64,000 nucleotides of DNA, from positions 496,001 through 560,000 of the forward strand of contig CAWAXG010000075.1 in NCBI GenBank assembly GCA_963785755.1, in the 5' to 3' direction. The stretch's first letter is position 1; every line of letters begins with the position of its first letter. Below, piece by piece: positions 18,291-27,257 of the stretch. The translations under genes were made by a program, and so were the position numbers. The notes beneath the pieces were generated by a model. That model had not been told where the DNA came from. It ran no database searches and saw only the letters and a list, made by a program, of their open reading frames with translations. The DNA comes from JACCXG01 sp963785755 (GTDB lineage Bacteria > Acidobacteriota > Vicinamibacteria > Vicinamibacterales > 2-12-FULL-66-21).

Positions 18291-19886
18291 TTGAAACATC
18301 GGTCACTCGTGGTCGCGGCGGCGTTGACCGTCGCCGTCTCCGTCCCGTTCACCGCCGAAGAGCGGATCGATCCCGACATCAACGCGAAGATCCGCCAGGA
18401 AGGGCTGGATCACTCGCACATCATGCAGACCGTGCACATGCTGACCGACGTGCACGGTCCGCGGCTGACCGGCTCCCCAAGCCTGAAGGCTGCCGGCGAG
18501 TGGGCCATCCGCCAGATGGAGTCGTGGGGGATGACGAACGGCCGCATGGTGCCGTGGGATTTCGGACGCGCGGGCTGGGCGAACGAGTTCGCGTGGGGCG
18601 CGATCACGTCGCCGGTCAAGGACAAGCTCGAGTTCGAGGTGCTGGCGTGGACGCCGGGCACGGATGGCGCCGTCACCGGCCGCGCCGTGAACATCGTGCC
18701 TCCCGATCAACCGACGGAAGCGGATCTGAGCACGTATCTCGCCTCGATCAAGGAGCAGATCCAAGGCGCGATGGTCCTCGTCGGGCGGCCGCGAATCGTG
18801 CCGGTTGACTTCACACCGGCCGCGAAGCGCCGGACCGACGAGCAGGTCAGGGCGCAGTACGACCCTGCCAATCCTAGTCAGGGACGAGGCGGACGCGGGG
18901 GACGCGGCGGCCTCGTGACGAGGCCCGAAGGCACGCTGTCAGCCACGGAAGTCGCCAACCGGATCGACCAGTTCCTGCTGACCAATGGCGCGAGAGTCCG
19001 GATCAATGACGCCGGGCGCGCACACGGACAGATCATCGCGTTCAACGCTCGCGCGTACGATGCGACCAAGACGGTTCCAACGGTGGTGATGCGCAACGAG
19101 GACTACGGCCGGATCGTCAGGATTCTCGCCGACGGCATCGCCGTCTCGCTTCAGTTCAACATCGTCAACAAGACGTATCCCGAGGGGAAGACCGCCTACA
19201 ACGCCACCGCGGAGATCTCGGGATCGGACAAGAAAGACGAGGTGATCATGCTCGGCGGACACCTCGACTCGTGGCATTCGGCAACGGGCGCGACCGACAA
19301 CGCGGTTGGCTGCGCCGTGATGATGGAGGCGGCCCGCATTCTGAAGGCGATCGGCGCACAGCCGCGCCGCACGATCCGGGTCGCGCTCTGGAGCGGCGAA
19401 GAGCAAGGGCTGCTCGGCTCGCAGGCATACGTCGCCGAGCACTTCGGATCGTTCGAGAATCCCAAACCTGGCTACGACAAGCTCGTGGCGTACCTGAATC
19501 TCGATACCGGCACCGGACGCACCCGCGGCGCCGGCGTGTTCGGCCCGCCCGAGGCGGCACAGCCGATCAGGGAAATCCTGAAACCGTTCGAGGACTTCGG
19601 CGTGTTCGGCGCGTCGGCCACGAGCAGCCGGGCCGTCGGCGGCACCGACCACACGTCGTTCAACAATGCCGGCCTGACGGGAATCGGCTTCAACCAGGAC
19701 CCGATCGAATACAACTCGCACACGCATCACACCAATCTGGACACCTACGAGCGCGTCGTCGAGCAGGACGTGAAGCAGGCTGCCGTCGTGATCGCGTCGG
19801 TGCTCTACCACCTGGCGATGCGCGATGAGCCGCTCCCCCGCTTCGACAAGGCCACCATGCCACCGCGGCCGGAACCGCGGCGGTAG
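18291..19886 (+). CDS. Exported PA-M28 zinc aminopeptidase/carboxypeptidase
   Basis: The start is decided by the ribosome binding site: AGGAG at 18278-18282 is eight bases before TTG 18291 but overlaps the alternative GTG at 18282. The signal peptide is LVVAAALTVAVSVPFTA. A PA-like insert with a Gly/Arg-rich loop (GRGGRGGRGG) occupies the middle. The M28 core is complete: GGHLDSWHSATGATDN near residue 321, WSGEEQGLLGS near 369 with the catalytic Glu pair, NLDTGTGRTRG, and GGTDHTSFNNAGL near 450 with the last zinc His. It resembles the plasma-glutamate-carboxypeptidase (CPQ) branch. It is the only one of the longer M28 genes here whose frame is intact. Confidence 0.92.
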   Translation: MKHRSLVVAAALTVAVSVPFTAEERIDPDINAKIRQEGLDHSHIMQTVHMLTDVHGPRLTGSPSLKAAGEWAIRQMESWGMTNGRMVPWDFGRAGWANEFAWGAITSPVKDKLEFEVLAWTPGTDGAVTGRAVNIVPPDQPTEADLSTYLASIKEQIQGAMVLVGRPRIVPVDFTPAAKRRTDEQVRAQYDPANPSQGRGGRGGRGGLVTRPEGTLSATEVANRIDQFLLTNGARVRINDAGRAHGQIIAFNARAYDATKTVPTVVMRNEDYGRIVRILADGIAVSLQFNIVNKTYPEGKTAYNATAEISGSDKKDEVIMLGGHLDSWHSATGATDNAVGCAVMMEAARILKAIGAQPRRTIRVALWSGEEQGLLGSQAYVAEHFGSFENPKPGYDKLVAYLNLDTGTGRTRGAGVFGPPEAAQPIREILKPFEDFGVFGASATSSRAVGGTDHTSFNNAGLTGIGFNQDPIEYNSHTHHTNLDTYERVVEQDVKQAAVVIASVLYHLAMRDEPLPRFDKATMPPRPEPRR

Positions 19887-20037
19887 TCCGATCCACCGAT
19901 TAGGATCAGGGTGCCGGGCATTCGTTACAGACTTGGCATTCGCGCACGAAATCGTAACAGGGTGACCCGGCGCGGTTCGGATGGCTTGCTCGATCGCGTG
20001 ACCTCGTGCAGGTCACCAGATTGCATCCTGCCCGCAG

Positions 20038-20976
20038 ATGCGCACCGCCATCCTCCTCATCTTGGTCACGCTGTCCATCCCGCAAGCGGCGGCTGCGCAG
20101 GATGCCGCCTCGTTGACGGCGGTGGCGGATGTTCATCGCACACACGGGCGATTCGACGAAGCGATCGGTGTCTACCGGCAGGCGATCGCCGCGAACCCGG
20201 GCTTCGCGGGGGCGTATCGGGGGCTCGGGCGAACACTGGATCTGATGGGCCGGCACGCTGAGGCCAGGGCGCAGTACAGCGTGGGACTCGGCGTCGCGGG
20301 CGTTCATGACGATGAAGCGATCCTCGATGACCTCGTGGCGTCCTACACGTTCGAACGGCGCTACGAGGAGGCGGCATCCACCATGCGGAAGCTGGCGGAC
20401 CTCCGCGTCTCGAGACGTGGAAGACCCGGCAATGCATACGCGGTCCTTTTCGACCTCGCGCTGGCCAGCAACGATCTTGCCGAAGCGGAGAAGCTGGCGC
20501 AGCAGCACCATGCGGTCACGCGGCAGGCGCTCGAGCAGGTCCAGAATGAGAGCGCGCCGATCCTCCGTATGGCGGCCGATTCGCAGCTCGCGGCCCAGCG
20601 CGCCATCGTTGCCGCGCGTCAAGGGCGACGGCAGGATGCCGCCGCGCAGCTCGAGGCGATCAGGACTGCGATAGTCTCGCTCCTTTCGACGGTTCCGGCG
20701 GATCTCGATAACGCGCCGAGCATGAAGCTGCCGGCCGGAGAAGTGGCATTCTGGCTGGGAGACATGCCGCGCGCCATCAGCGTCCTGTCATCGCTCAAGG
20801 ATCTGCCACTGCTTCGGGTGGCGCTGATCCTCGGTCAGGCCTACGAACGGCAGGGGGACCTGTCCAGGGCCCGCCAGCAGTACCGGCGAATAACGGAGTC
20901 CAGGGTCCACGGAGTGGACCTCGCCCTGCTCAGGCCGACCGCGGCAGCGAGGCTCGCCGCACTACCAGTTCAATAG
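20038..20976 (+). CDS. Secreted TPR-repeat protein
   Basis: The signal peptide (TAILLILVTLSIPQAAAA) is followed by tetratricopeptide repeats. Clear units are AVADVHRTHGRFDEAIGVYRQAIAANPG, AYRGLGRTLDLMGRHAEARAQYSVGL and, near the C-terminus, ALILGQAYERQGDLSRARQQYRRI; the middle is helical but diverged. There is no catalytic domain and it is 312 residues long. TPR proteins scaffold complexes in the periplasm; the partner is unknown. No convincing ribosome binding site precedes ATG 20038, so the start is less certain than the frame. It is convergent with the DUF1080-like gene, with 11 bases between the stops. Confidence 0.85.
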   Translation: MRTAILLILVTLSIPQAAAAQDAASLTAVADVHRTHGRFDEAIGVYRQAIAANPGFAGAYRGLGRTLDLMGRHAEARAQYSVGLGVAGVHDDEAILDDLVASYTFERRYEEAASTMRKLADLRVSRRGRPGNAYAVLFDLALASNDLAEAEKLAQQHHAVTRQALEQVQNESAPILRMAADSQLAAQRAIVAARQGRRQDAAAQLEAIRTAIVSLLSTVPADLDNAPSMKLPAGEVAFWLGDMPRAISVLSSLKDLPLLRVALILGQAYERQGDLSRARQQYRRITESRVHGVDLALLRPTAAARLAALPVQ

Positions 20977-20987
20977 GTCAAAGTCCC

Positions 20988-21629
20988 CTATTTCTTCACC
21001 GTCCCCACGACTTCAAGGCTTCGAAACTCCCCCGTCTCGTCGAACGAGCCGACGCCGACGCGGCCCCAGGCGTGGGTCTTGTCGGTCGCGGACAGAATCG
21101 GCGTGGGCAGATCGTCGAAGAACACCGCGATCGTGCCGGTCGCCGGGTTGCGCTCGATCCGGACGCGATGCCATGCCTGATCGACCAGATGCGCCTTCGA
21201 CGTCGGCTCGTCGATGCGCTTCCGGTCGGCGTTGTCGACGATGAAGATCCCGTTGTGCACGGCGTCGGTCTTGGCGGAGAGATGGATGTAATAGAACTGC
21301 GTCGGTGACTGGTAGCCGACGATCAGCTGGACGTCGCGCACGGCGAGATCCGCGGGCGCGGTCGATCGCAGCTCCAGCCGCAACGTCAGATCCGTCAGCG
21401 GTTCGCTCTTGAGGATGGCGAGCGCGGCAGGGCGCCGGATCGGTCCGCCCGGAACGCCCGCTTTCTCGAGCACCAGCGTCTGCCCCGCGACCGTCCATCC
21501 TCCGTTGCCATCCAGGTCGAAGTCCGCGAGGCCACGCGCTGCCGAGATCTGCGGCTTCACGGTGAGCTGTGATCCGGCCGCCTGGGCTTCCGGGCCGAGC
21601 ATCAGCGCCAACGTCATCAACAGGTACAT
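20988..21629 (-). CDS. Secreted concanavalin-like (DUF1080/LamG-type) domain protein
   Basis: A short signal peptide (YLLMTLALMLGPEAQA) leads a beta-jelly-roll domain of about 190 residues. Typical features are FDLDGNGGWTVAGQTLVLEK at the start, DLTLRLELRSTAPADLAV, FYYIHLSAKTDAVHNGIFIV and WHRVRIERNPATGTIAVFFDD, followed by GRVGVGSFDETGEF. This matches proteins of the DUF1080/3-keto-disaccharide hydrolase-like fold, many of which bind glycans; catalysis cannot be assigned. GGAG is placed six bases before ATG 21629. The gene follows recQ in the same direction with a ~58-base gap. Confidence 0.78.
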   Translation of the reverse strand: MYLLMTLALMLGPEAQAAGSQLTVKPQISAARGLADFDLDGNGGWTVAGQTLVLEKAGVPGGPIRRPAALAILKSEPLTDLTLRLELRSTAPADLAVRDVQLIVGYQSPTQFYYIHLSAKTDAVHNGIFIVDNADRKRIDEPTSKAHLVDQAWHRVRIERNPATGTIAVFFDDLPTPILSATDKTHAWGRVGVGSFDETGEFRSLEVVGTVKK

Positions 21630-21687
21630 CGCGACTCCAGACGGATCTCGTGCGTTTACTTCTTCGACCGTGGCATCAGTCGCCGGG

Positions 21688-23523
21688 CTACGCGCCTGCG
21701 ATCAGCGCGACGAAGGCCTCGCCGAGGTCCTCGGCCTTTCTCGCGCCGACGCCGCGAACGTCGAGCAGCGCGGCGATTGAGGTCGGCTTCTGCCGCGCCA
21801 TCTCACGCAGCGTCGTATCGTGAAAGATGACGTACGGCGGTACGCCCCGCTGGCGCGCGATGTCGAGACGGAGCGCCCGGAGGCGCTCGAACAGGTCCCG
21901 ATCGACATCCTGCCAGGACTCGGTCTCGATGCGCGCGCGCTTGGGCAGTTTGCCGGCCACGGGCTTGCGCTGACGCGCCAGCGCGAGATCGGGCTGCGCC
22001 GCCGCGTCCCTCAGCAGCGCAACGCCGGTTGCGGTCAGGGCGAGCACTGGAAAGTCGTCGGGGGTCTGCCGGAGCAGCTGCTGCGCCACCAGCTGTTCGA
22101 TGTAGCCACGCACTTCGGGGAGGCCCGCCTCCCGCAACAAGCCGAACGTCGTCAGCTTGTCGTGCCCTCTCGCCGTCACCTGTTCGGTCGTGGCGCCGCG
22201 AAGGACGTTGGCGACATGCGCCGCGCCGAACCGCTGGCCCACCCGCGCGACGCACGACAGGATCTTGCGCGCGATGACCACCGGCTCGGACACGGTTTCC
22301 AGCTCCTCGAGGCAGTAGTCGCAGGCGCTGCAGTCATCGCGATCGTAGCGCTCGCCGAAGTAGGCGAGCAGATGACGATGACGGCAGCCCACAGCTGAGG
22401 CGTACCGCTCCATGTCCCGCAACAGCCCTCGGCGCGCGTCGGTCAGCTCGCCGTTGCGCTCGAGCATGAGGCGCCATTTCAGGAAGTCGGCAGTCGAATA
22501 GACGAGGACGCATTCCGCTTCGAGGCCGTCGCGCCCGGCGCGGCCGGACTCCTGCTGATAGTGCTCCAGGGATTGCGGCGCCCCCGCATGCACCACGAAC
22601 CGGACATCCGACCGATCGATCCCCATCCCGAACGCGACGGTGGCGACGACGACGTCCGCGTGCTCGTCGAGGAACGCATCCTGATTTCGCGCCCGGACGA
22701 CGTCCGGCAGGCCGGCGTGGTACGGGCGGGCCTTGACACCGGTTTCCTCGAGCCATGCCGCGAGCGCGTCCACTTCGCGCCTCGACGTGCAGTAGATGAT
22801 CCCGGCATGGCCCCGGTGCCGGGCGAGGATGTCCTGCAGCTGGCGCTTCAGGCTCGCGCGCGGAAGCACGCGGTAGATGAGATTGGGCCGATCGAACGAT
22901 CCCACCAGCTCGACCGGATCGTTGAGCGCGAGCTGAGACGCGATATCCCGACGTACGCGCGCGGTGGCGGTCGCCGTGTACGCGTGCAGGCCGACAGCGG
23001 GGAACACACTGCGAAGCCGGGCGAGCTGACGATACTCGGGTCTGAAATCGTGGCCCCACTGGCTGATGCAGTGTGCCTCGTCCACGGCGACGAAACCGAC
23101 GCCGGCGCGCGAGAGCAGGGAGACGAAGCTGTCGCTCCCCTCTCCCGCGAGACGCTCCGGTGACACGTAGAGCAATCGATAGCGTCCCTCACGCATGCCC
23201 TGCAGCACCGACGCGCGCTCGTCTGACGCAAGCGAGCTGTTGAAACAGGCAGCGGCGACGCCGTTGCCGGTCAACGTGTCGACCTGGTCTTTCATCAAAG
23301 AGATGAGCGGCGAGACGACCACGGCCAGACCAGGACGCACGAGCGCCGGCGCCTGAAAGCAGAGCGATTTCCCGCCACCGGTGGGCAGCACCACGATGGA
23401 ATCGCGGTCATGGAGAATGGCGTCCATCGCCTCGCGCTGCAACGGACGGAAAGCCGCGTAACCCCAGTAGCGTCCCAGAACCTCCAGGAGCGGATCACTG
23501 AAGGCAGTGACGGGATCAGTCAC
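21688..23523 (-). CDS. recQ: ATP-dependent DNA helicase RecQ
   Basis: The 611-residue protein has all RecQ parts in order. Walker A is PTGGGKS (47-53), DEAH is at 148-151, motif III is YTATAT, and motif VI is QQESGRAGRDG. The RecQ zinc site is CRHRHLLAYFGERYD followed by DDCSACDYC, then the RQC winged helix, and a C-terminal HRDC domain (LFERLRALRLDIARQRGVPPYVIF). It unwinds recombination intermediates and stalled forks 3' to 5'. The start is GTG at 23523, with GGAGG nine bases upstream. It lies downstream of the DDAH-like gene on the same strand. Confidence 0.96.
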   Translation of the reverse strand: MTDPVTAFSDPLLEVLGRYWGYAAFRPLQREAMDAILHDRDSIVVLPTGGGKSLCFQAPALVRPGLAVVVSPLISLMKDQVDTLTGNGVAAACFNSSLASDERASVLQGMREGRYRLLYVSPERLAGEGSDSFVSLLSRAGVGFVAVDEAHCISQWGHDFRPEYRQLARLRSVFPAVGLHAYTATATARVRRDIASQLALNDPVELVGSFDRPNLIYRVLPRASLKRQLQDILARHRGHAGIIYCTSRREVDALAAWLEETGVKARPYHAGLPDVVRARNQDAFLDEHADVVVATVAFGMGIDRSDVRFVVHAGAPQSLEHYQQESGRAGRDGLEAECVLVYSTADFLKWRLMLERNGELTDARRGLLRDMERYASAVGCRHRHLLAYFGERYDRDDCSACDYCLEELETVSEPVVIARKILSCVARVGQRFGAAHVANVLRGATTEQVTARGHDKLTTFGLLREAGLPEVRGYIEQLVAQQLLRQTPDDFPVLALTATGVALLRDAAAQPDLALARQRKPVAGKLPKRARIETESWQDVDRDLFERLRALRLDIARQRGVPPYVIFHDTTLREMARQKPTSIAALLDVRGVGARKAEDLGEAFVALIAGA

Positions 23524-23568
23524 AAGCCATTTCCTCCCGTGCTCCCATACTCCTGTTACTGAAACGGA

Positions 23569-24348
23569 TCACTCCGTGACTCCCACATCGAACAGCAAGC
23601 TACAACACGTCAACCCCGCCTCCGCCTTCGCCAATTCGGACACATCAACAGGCCGCACATTCAGGCTGGCCGACTCGAGTCGTGCGTTCGTTCGCTCGTG
23701 GGCGGCGGCGGAAAGAATCGTGTCGCCGATTCGGAGCACGTTCGCTGCAAATGGCTCGCCAGCGTCCACTGCGATCGCGTCGTGTCCCTCGAATCTGCGC
23801 ACCGACACCCACTCGGGATTCAACAGCACGAGGCCCGGTGCGAGCTCGGTGACCGCAGACTTCAAATGCAGGCAATCGCTGACTTCAACCGGCCGTACCA
23901 GGTAATCGTAGTGATTCACGAGCTCCGCCAGTTGCCGGGCCCCTGCCGCGTTGGTGCGCCCGCCGATGCCGACATACAGCACGCGACCCAGGCGCAGCAC
24001 ATCACCGCCGTCCAGCGTCGCCGGATCGGCGAGGTACTCGAGCCGCCGGTATGGCGCAACGGCCGCGGCGACCGATCGCGTCTCCGCCCGGCGGGATTCC
24101 GCACCCGGCCTCGTGACGATCGCCACTTCGTCCAGGACAATCGCGGCGTCCTCGACGAACACGGAATCCGGGAGGTCGTGCGTGGCTGGAATGGATCGGA
24201 CGTCACAGCCGGCCGAGGTCAGCGCGCGCTCGTAGTCCGCGTGCTGGCGCCTTGCGACGTCGACGTCGATCGGCAGGCGCGACAGATGCGTCAGCTCGCA
24301 GCGGCTGAGCGAGTCGGGAACCGGGCGCGTCAGGGCGATCAAGGGCAT
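23569..24348 (-). CDS. Dimethylargininase (DDAH)-like amidinotransferase-fold enzyme
   Basis: The 259-residue protein aligns in length and motif spacing with bacterial DDAH. The catalytic residues are H161 in SDCLHLKSAV and C249 in GLTCCSLLF; substrate-binding acids are in LPDSVFVEDAAIV and DGGDVLRLG. DDAH hydrolyses N-omega-methylated arginines to citrulline; arginine deiminase relatives share the fold but are longer. The ATG at 24348 begins the conserved MPLIALTRPVP; a longer frame adds a non-conserved RGFRSGGRDDE stretch. The ribosome binding site is weak. A repeat-bearing gap separates it from pntB. It has no arginine-metabolism neighbours. Confidence 0.87.
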   Translation of the reverse strand: MPLIALTRPVPDSLSRCELTHLSRLPIDVDVARRQHADYERALTSAGCDVRSIPATHDLPDSVFVEDAAIVLDEVAIVTRPGAESRRAETRSVAAAVAPYRRLEYLADPATLDGGDVLRLGRVLYVGIGGRTNAAGARQLAELVNHYDYLVRPVEVSDCLHLKSAVTELAPGLVLLNPEWVSVRRFEGHDAIAVDAGEPFAANVLRIGDTILSAAAHERTNARLESASLNVRPVDVSELAKAEAGLTCCSLLFDVGVTE

Positions 24349-24367
24349 TCTTGAGGGCTCATCGTCT

Positions 24368-24482
24368 CTTCCGCCTGACCGGAAGCCACGGGTCAAGTGG
24401 CAAGTACAACGGAAGGAACAAAGAAATCGTCGATGCGCTTTCCGTACTCGCCGTAGCCTTGGCGGAGGCGGTCAGGCGGAAG
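24368..24482. repeat. Perfect 13-base inverted repeat flanking a short interspersed element
   Basis: CTTCCGCCTGACC at 24368-24380 is repeated as its exact reverse complement at 24470-24482, 89 bases apart. The right part (about 24445-24482) contains a core reading GCCGTAGCCTTGGCGGAGGC, which read on the minus strand translates as DRLRQGYGEYG. From memory this resembles an abundant short interspersed element of soil Acidobacteriota and related genomes, often mis-translated as RLRRGYGG. The element fills the gap between the pntB stop and the DDAH-like start. Confidence 0.6.
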
Positions 24483-24490
24483 CACCAGCA

Positions 24491-25879
24491 TCAATGAATC
24501 CCCGATTCGCCCGCCAGCGCCTTGACCACGTCGCCGAGGACGTTCTTGGCGTCGCCGAAGACCATCAGCGTATTGTCGGCGTAATAGAGCTCGTTCTCGA
24601 TGCCGGCGAATCCCGGGTTCATCGATCGCTTGATCGCGATGCAGGCCTTGGCTTTGTCCGCATCGATGATCGGCATGCCGAAGATCGGGCTCGACTTGTC
24701 GTGCCGGGCGGCTGGATTGACCACGTCGTTGGCGCCGACCACCATCACGACGTCGGTTTGTGGAAGGTCGTGATTGATGTCGTCCATCTCGACGAGCGCT
24801 TCGTACGGCAGCTCGGCCTCGGCGAGCAGGACGTTCATGTGTCCCGGCATGCGGCCCGCGACCGGATGGATCGCGAACTTCACGTCGATCCCCCGCTTGG
24901 TGAGCTGATCGTAGATTTCCCGGACCCGGTGTTGTGCCTGCGCGACGGCCATGCCGTAGCCGGGAACGATCACGACGCTGCCCGCGTTCTCCAGCAGATC
25001 GCCGGCATCACGTGCGGTGCCGCTCTTGACCACCTTCGCTTCACCGGCGGCCGCCGATGCCTGCACCTGCCCGAAGGCGCCGAACAGGACGTTCGTGAAG
25101 GAACGGTTCATCGCCCGGCACATGATGATCGACAGGATCAAGCCTGACGACCCGTCCAGCGCGCCGGCGATGATCAGGACCTTGTTCTCGAGCACGAATC
25201 CCATCGCGACTGCGGAGAGGCCGGCATAGGAGTTCAGCAGCGAGATCACGGTCGGCATGTCCGCGCCGCCGATGGGAATGATCAGCAGCACGCCGAAGAC
25301 GAGCGACAGCACCAGGATCACGATGAACAGCGGCCACTGATCGGGATTCATGATCAGGTACACGGACGACCCCACGGCAATCGCCAGCAGCGACAGGTTG
25401 ATCACGTTCTGGCCCCGATACGTGATCGGTCTGGTGGGAATGATCTCCTGCAGCTTCCCCGCAGCCATGAGGCTGCCCGTGAACGTCAGGCCGCCGAGAA
25501 TCACCTCGAGCGCAATGGCGCCGGTGCGGAACGCCGTCAGCCCGCCTTCGTGCAGCCAGAGCGAGTACTTCGCGGCGCCGACGAGCGCGGCGGCAAGGCC
25601 GCCGAACGCGTGCGACAGCGCGGTCCGCTGCGGCACCGCGGTCAGCGGCACCTTGGAGAGCGGAATGCCGATCGCCGTCCCGACCACCATCGCCGCGATG
25701 ATCCACGTGTAGTCGACGATCGTCGGACGAACCATCGTGCCGGCTATCGCGGCGGCCATGCCGGCAACGCCAGCGGCGACGCCGCGGCGTGCCGTCGAGG
25801 GGTGATTGAGCCAGCGCAGGGAAAGGATGAACAGGATCGCCGCGGCCAGATACCCGGCCTGCGTCAGATGCTCGGCCAT
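24491..25879 (-). CDS. pntB: NAD(P) transhydrogenase subunit beta
   Basis: The 462-residue protein has nine or so transmembrane helices in its N-terminal ~270 residues and the NADP(H)-binding domain III at the C-terminus, with VVIVPGYGMAVAQAQH (dinucleotide fold), KFAIHPVAGRMPGHMNVLLAEA and MVVGANDVVNPAA, all characteristic of PntB. With the alpha subunits it couples proton re-entry to hydride transfer from NADH to NADP+. The ATG is directly adjacent to the stop of pntAB. The catalytic NAD-binding alpha domain is not in the window (see findings). Confidence 0.96.
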   Translation of the reverse strand: MAEHLTQAGYLAAAILFILSLRWLNHPSTARRGVAAGVAGMAAAIAGTMVRPTIVDYTWIIAAMVVGTAIGIPLSKVPLTAVPQRTALSHAFGGLAAALVGAAKYSLWLHEGGLTAFRTGAIALEVILGGLTFTGSLMAAGKLQEIIPTRPITYRGQNVINLSLLAIAVGSSVYLIMNPDQWPLFIVILVLSLVFGVLLIIPIGGADMPTVISLLNSYAGLSAVAMGFVLENKVLIIAGALDGSSGLILSIIMCRAMNRSFTNVLFGAFGQVQASAAAGEAKVVKSGTARDAGDLLENAGSVVIVPGYGMAVAQAQHRVREIYDQLTKRGIDVKFAIHPVAGRMPGHMNVLLAEAELPYEALVEMDDINHDLPQTDVVMVVGANDVVNPAARHDKSSPIFGMPIIDADKAKACIAIKRSMNPGFAGIENELYYADNTLMVFGDAKNVLGDVVKALAGESGIH

Positions 25880-26173
25880 TTACTGGCGCCTCCGCTCCCG
25901 GAACATCCGCAGCATGCGATCCGTGATCAGGAAGCCGCTGACGATGTTCGTCATCGAGGCTGCCACGGCGATCGTGCCGAGGACCAACGCGAGGGTGGAA
26001 TGCTGCTCGCCGGCAATGATGATCGAGCCGACGACGGCGATGGCCGAGATCGCGTTCGTCAGGGACATCAGCGGCGTATGGAGGAGGCGCGACACGTTCT
26101 GGATGACCTGGAAACCGACGAACGTCGCCAGGACGAACACGAACAACATCGACCACATGTCAAGAGCGGGCAT
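25880..26173 (-). CDS. pntAB: NAD(P) transhydrogenase subunit alpha part 2 (membrane domain)
   Basis: ATG 26173 is preceded by GGAG. The 97-residue product consists of three to four transmembrane helices and matches the split alpha-2 subunit: FVLATFVGFQVIQNVSRLLHTPLMSLTNAISAI is a signature of this domain. In split-type transhydrogenases (as in Rhodospirillum) it follows pntAA and precedes pntB. Here it is the first gene of the operon. The upstream neighbour, starting 81 bases away, is divergent and unrelated. Confidence 0.94.
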   Translation of the reverse strand: MPALDMWSMLFVFVLATFVGFQVIQNVSRLLHTPLMSLTNAISAIAVVGSIIIAGEQHSTLALVLGTIAVAASMTNIVSGFLITDRMLRMFRERRRQ

Positions 26174-26253
26174 GAACACTCCGGAAAGGATGTCGCGACA
26201 CTGCCCGGGATTGTAGTGCATGAACCGACGAAGTCAGAATGGGGAGACAGACG

Positions 26254-27255
26254 ATGTTGACCGCAACCAGCGACGGGCTGTACTGCGCCGCAGGCGATTT
26301 CCATATCGACCCGTGGAATCCTGTCGCGCGCGCCGTCGTCACGCATGCGCACGGCGATCACGCGAGACCCGGCAGCGCCTCGTATCTGTGCGCGGCGCCA
26401 GGCGCGGGACTGCTCAGGCGACGGTTCGGCAGCGACACCGTCATTGAAACCCTGCTGTACGGGCAGCGGCTCACGCTCGGTGACGTCGTCGTCAGCCTGC
26501 ACCCGGCCGGGCACGTGCTCGGTTCGGCGCAACTGCGGCTCGAACCGCGCAGCGGCGCGGCCGCCTCCGGCGTCTGGGTCGTGGCCGGCGACTACAAGCG
26601 CGACGCGGATCCGACGTGTGCGGCGTTCGAGCCGGTGGCGTGCGACACCTTCGTGACCGAATCCACGTTCGGCTTGCCAATCTACCGCTGGGATCCGACC
26701 GATGCCGTCATCCAGGACATCTTCGGATGGTGGAACGGTAATGCGGCGGAGGGCAAGTCGTCGGTGCTGTTCTGCTACACGATCGGCAAGGCCGAGCGCA
26801 TCCTCGCGGAGCTCGCGCGCGTCACCGATCGAACCGTCTTCGTGCACGGCATGATGCTGCCGATGATCGAGGCGTACCGCGAGGAAGGCGTCGCGCTGCT
26901 GCCGGTGCGGTCGGCCACCGATCAGCCGCGCGGGACCTCGTTTGCCGGCGAGCTCGTGCTCGCGCCGCTCCCGGCGAGAGGCACGCCCTGGATGCGCCGG
27001 CTCGGCAACCATTCCGACGCGTTTGCCTCGGGACTCATGCGCGTCCGCGGCGTCCGCCGTCAACGCGCGTTCGATCGCGGCTTCGTCCTGTCCGACCACG
27101 CCGACTGGCCGGCGCTGCTGCGAACCGTCCGAGACACCGGTGCGCGTCGCGTGTTCGCCACACATGGACACGCCGAACCGCTGGCGCGGTTTCTCGCCGA
27201 ACAGGGTTGGGTGTCAGGAACGATCCGCACGGCGTGGGAAGGGGAAGGCGAGTAG
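26254..27255 (+). CDS. Ligase-associated DNA exonuclease (metallo-beta-lactamase fold)
   Basis: ATG 26254 has GGGGAG eight bases upstream and is preferred to the ATG at 26239, which has none. The 333-residue protein has the MBL metal motif THAHGDHA (30-37), then a phosphodiesterase-type beta-CASP layout with LHPAGHVLGSAQ, WVVAGDYKRDADPTC, FVTESTFGLPIYRW and LSDHADW. This corresponds to the ligase-associated exonuclease family that accompanies bacterial ATP-dependent DNA ligases, and the ligase gene is indeed next. The expected role is processing DNA ends before sealing. The usual companions, an Lhr-type helicase and a metallophosphoesterase, are not adjacent. Confidence 0.9.
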   Translation: MLTATSDGLYCAAGDFHIDPWNPVARAVVTHAHGDHARPGSASYLCAAPGAGLLRRRFGSDTVIETLLYGQRLTLGDVVVSLHPAGHVLGSAQLRLEPRSGAAASGVWVVAGDYKRDADPTCAAFEPVACDTFVTESTFGLPIYRWDPTDAVIQDIFGWWNGNAAEGKSSVLFCYTIGKAERILAELARVTDRTVFVHGMMLPMIEAYREEGVALLPVRSATDQPRGTSFAGELVLAPLPARGTPWMRRLGNHSDAFASGLMRVRGVRRQRAFDRGFVLSDHADWPALLRTVRDTGARRVFATHGHAEPLARFLAEQGWVSGTIRTAWEGEGE

Positions 27256-27257
27256 GC

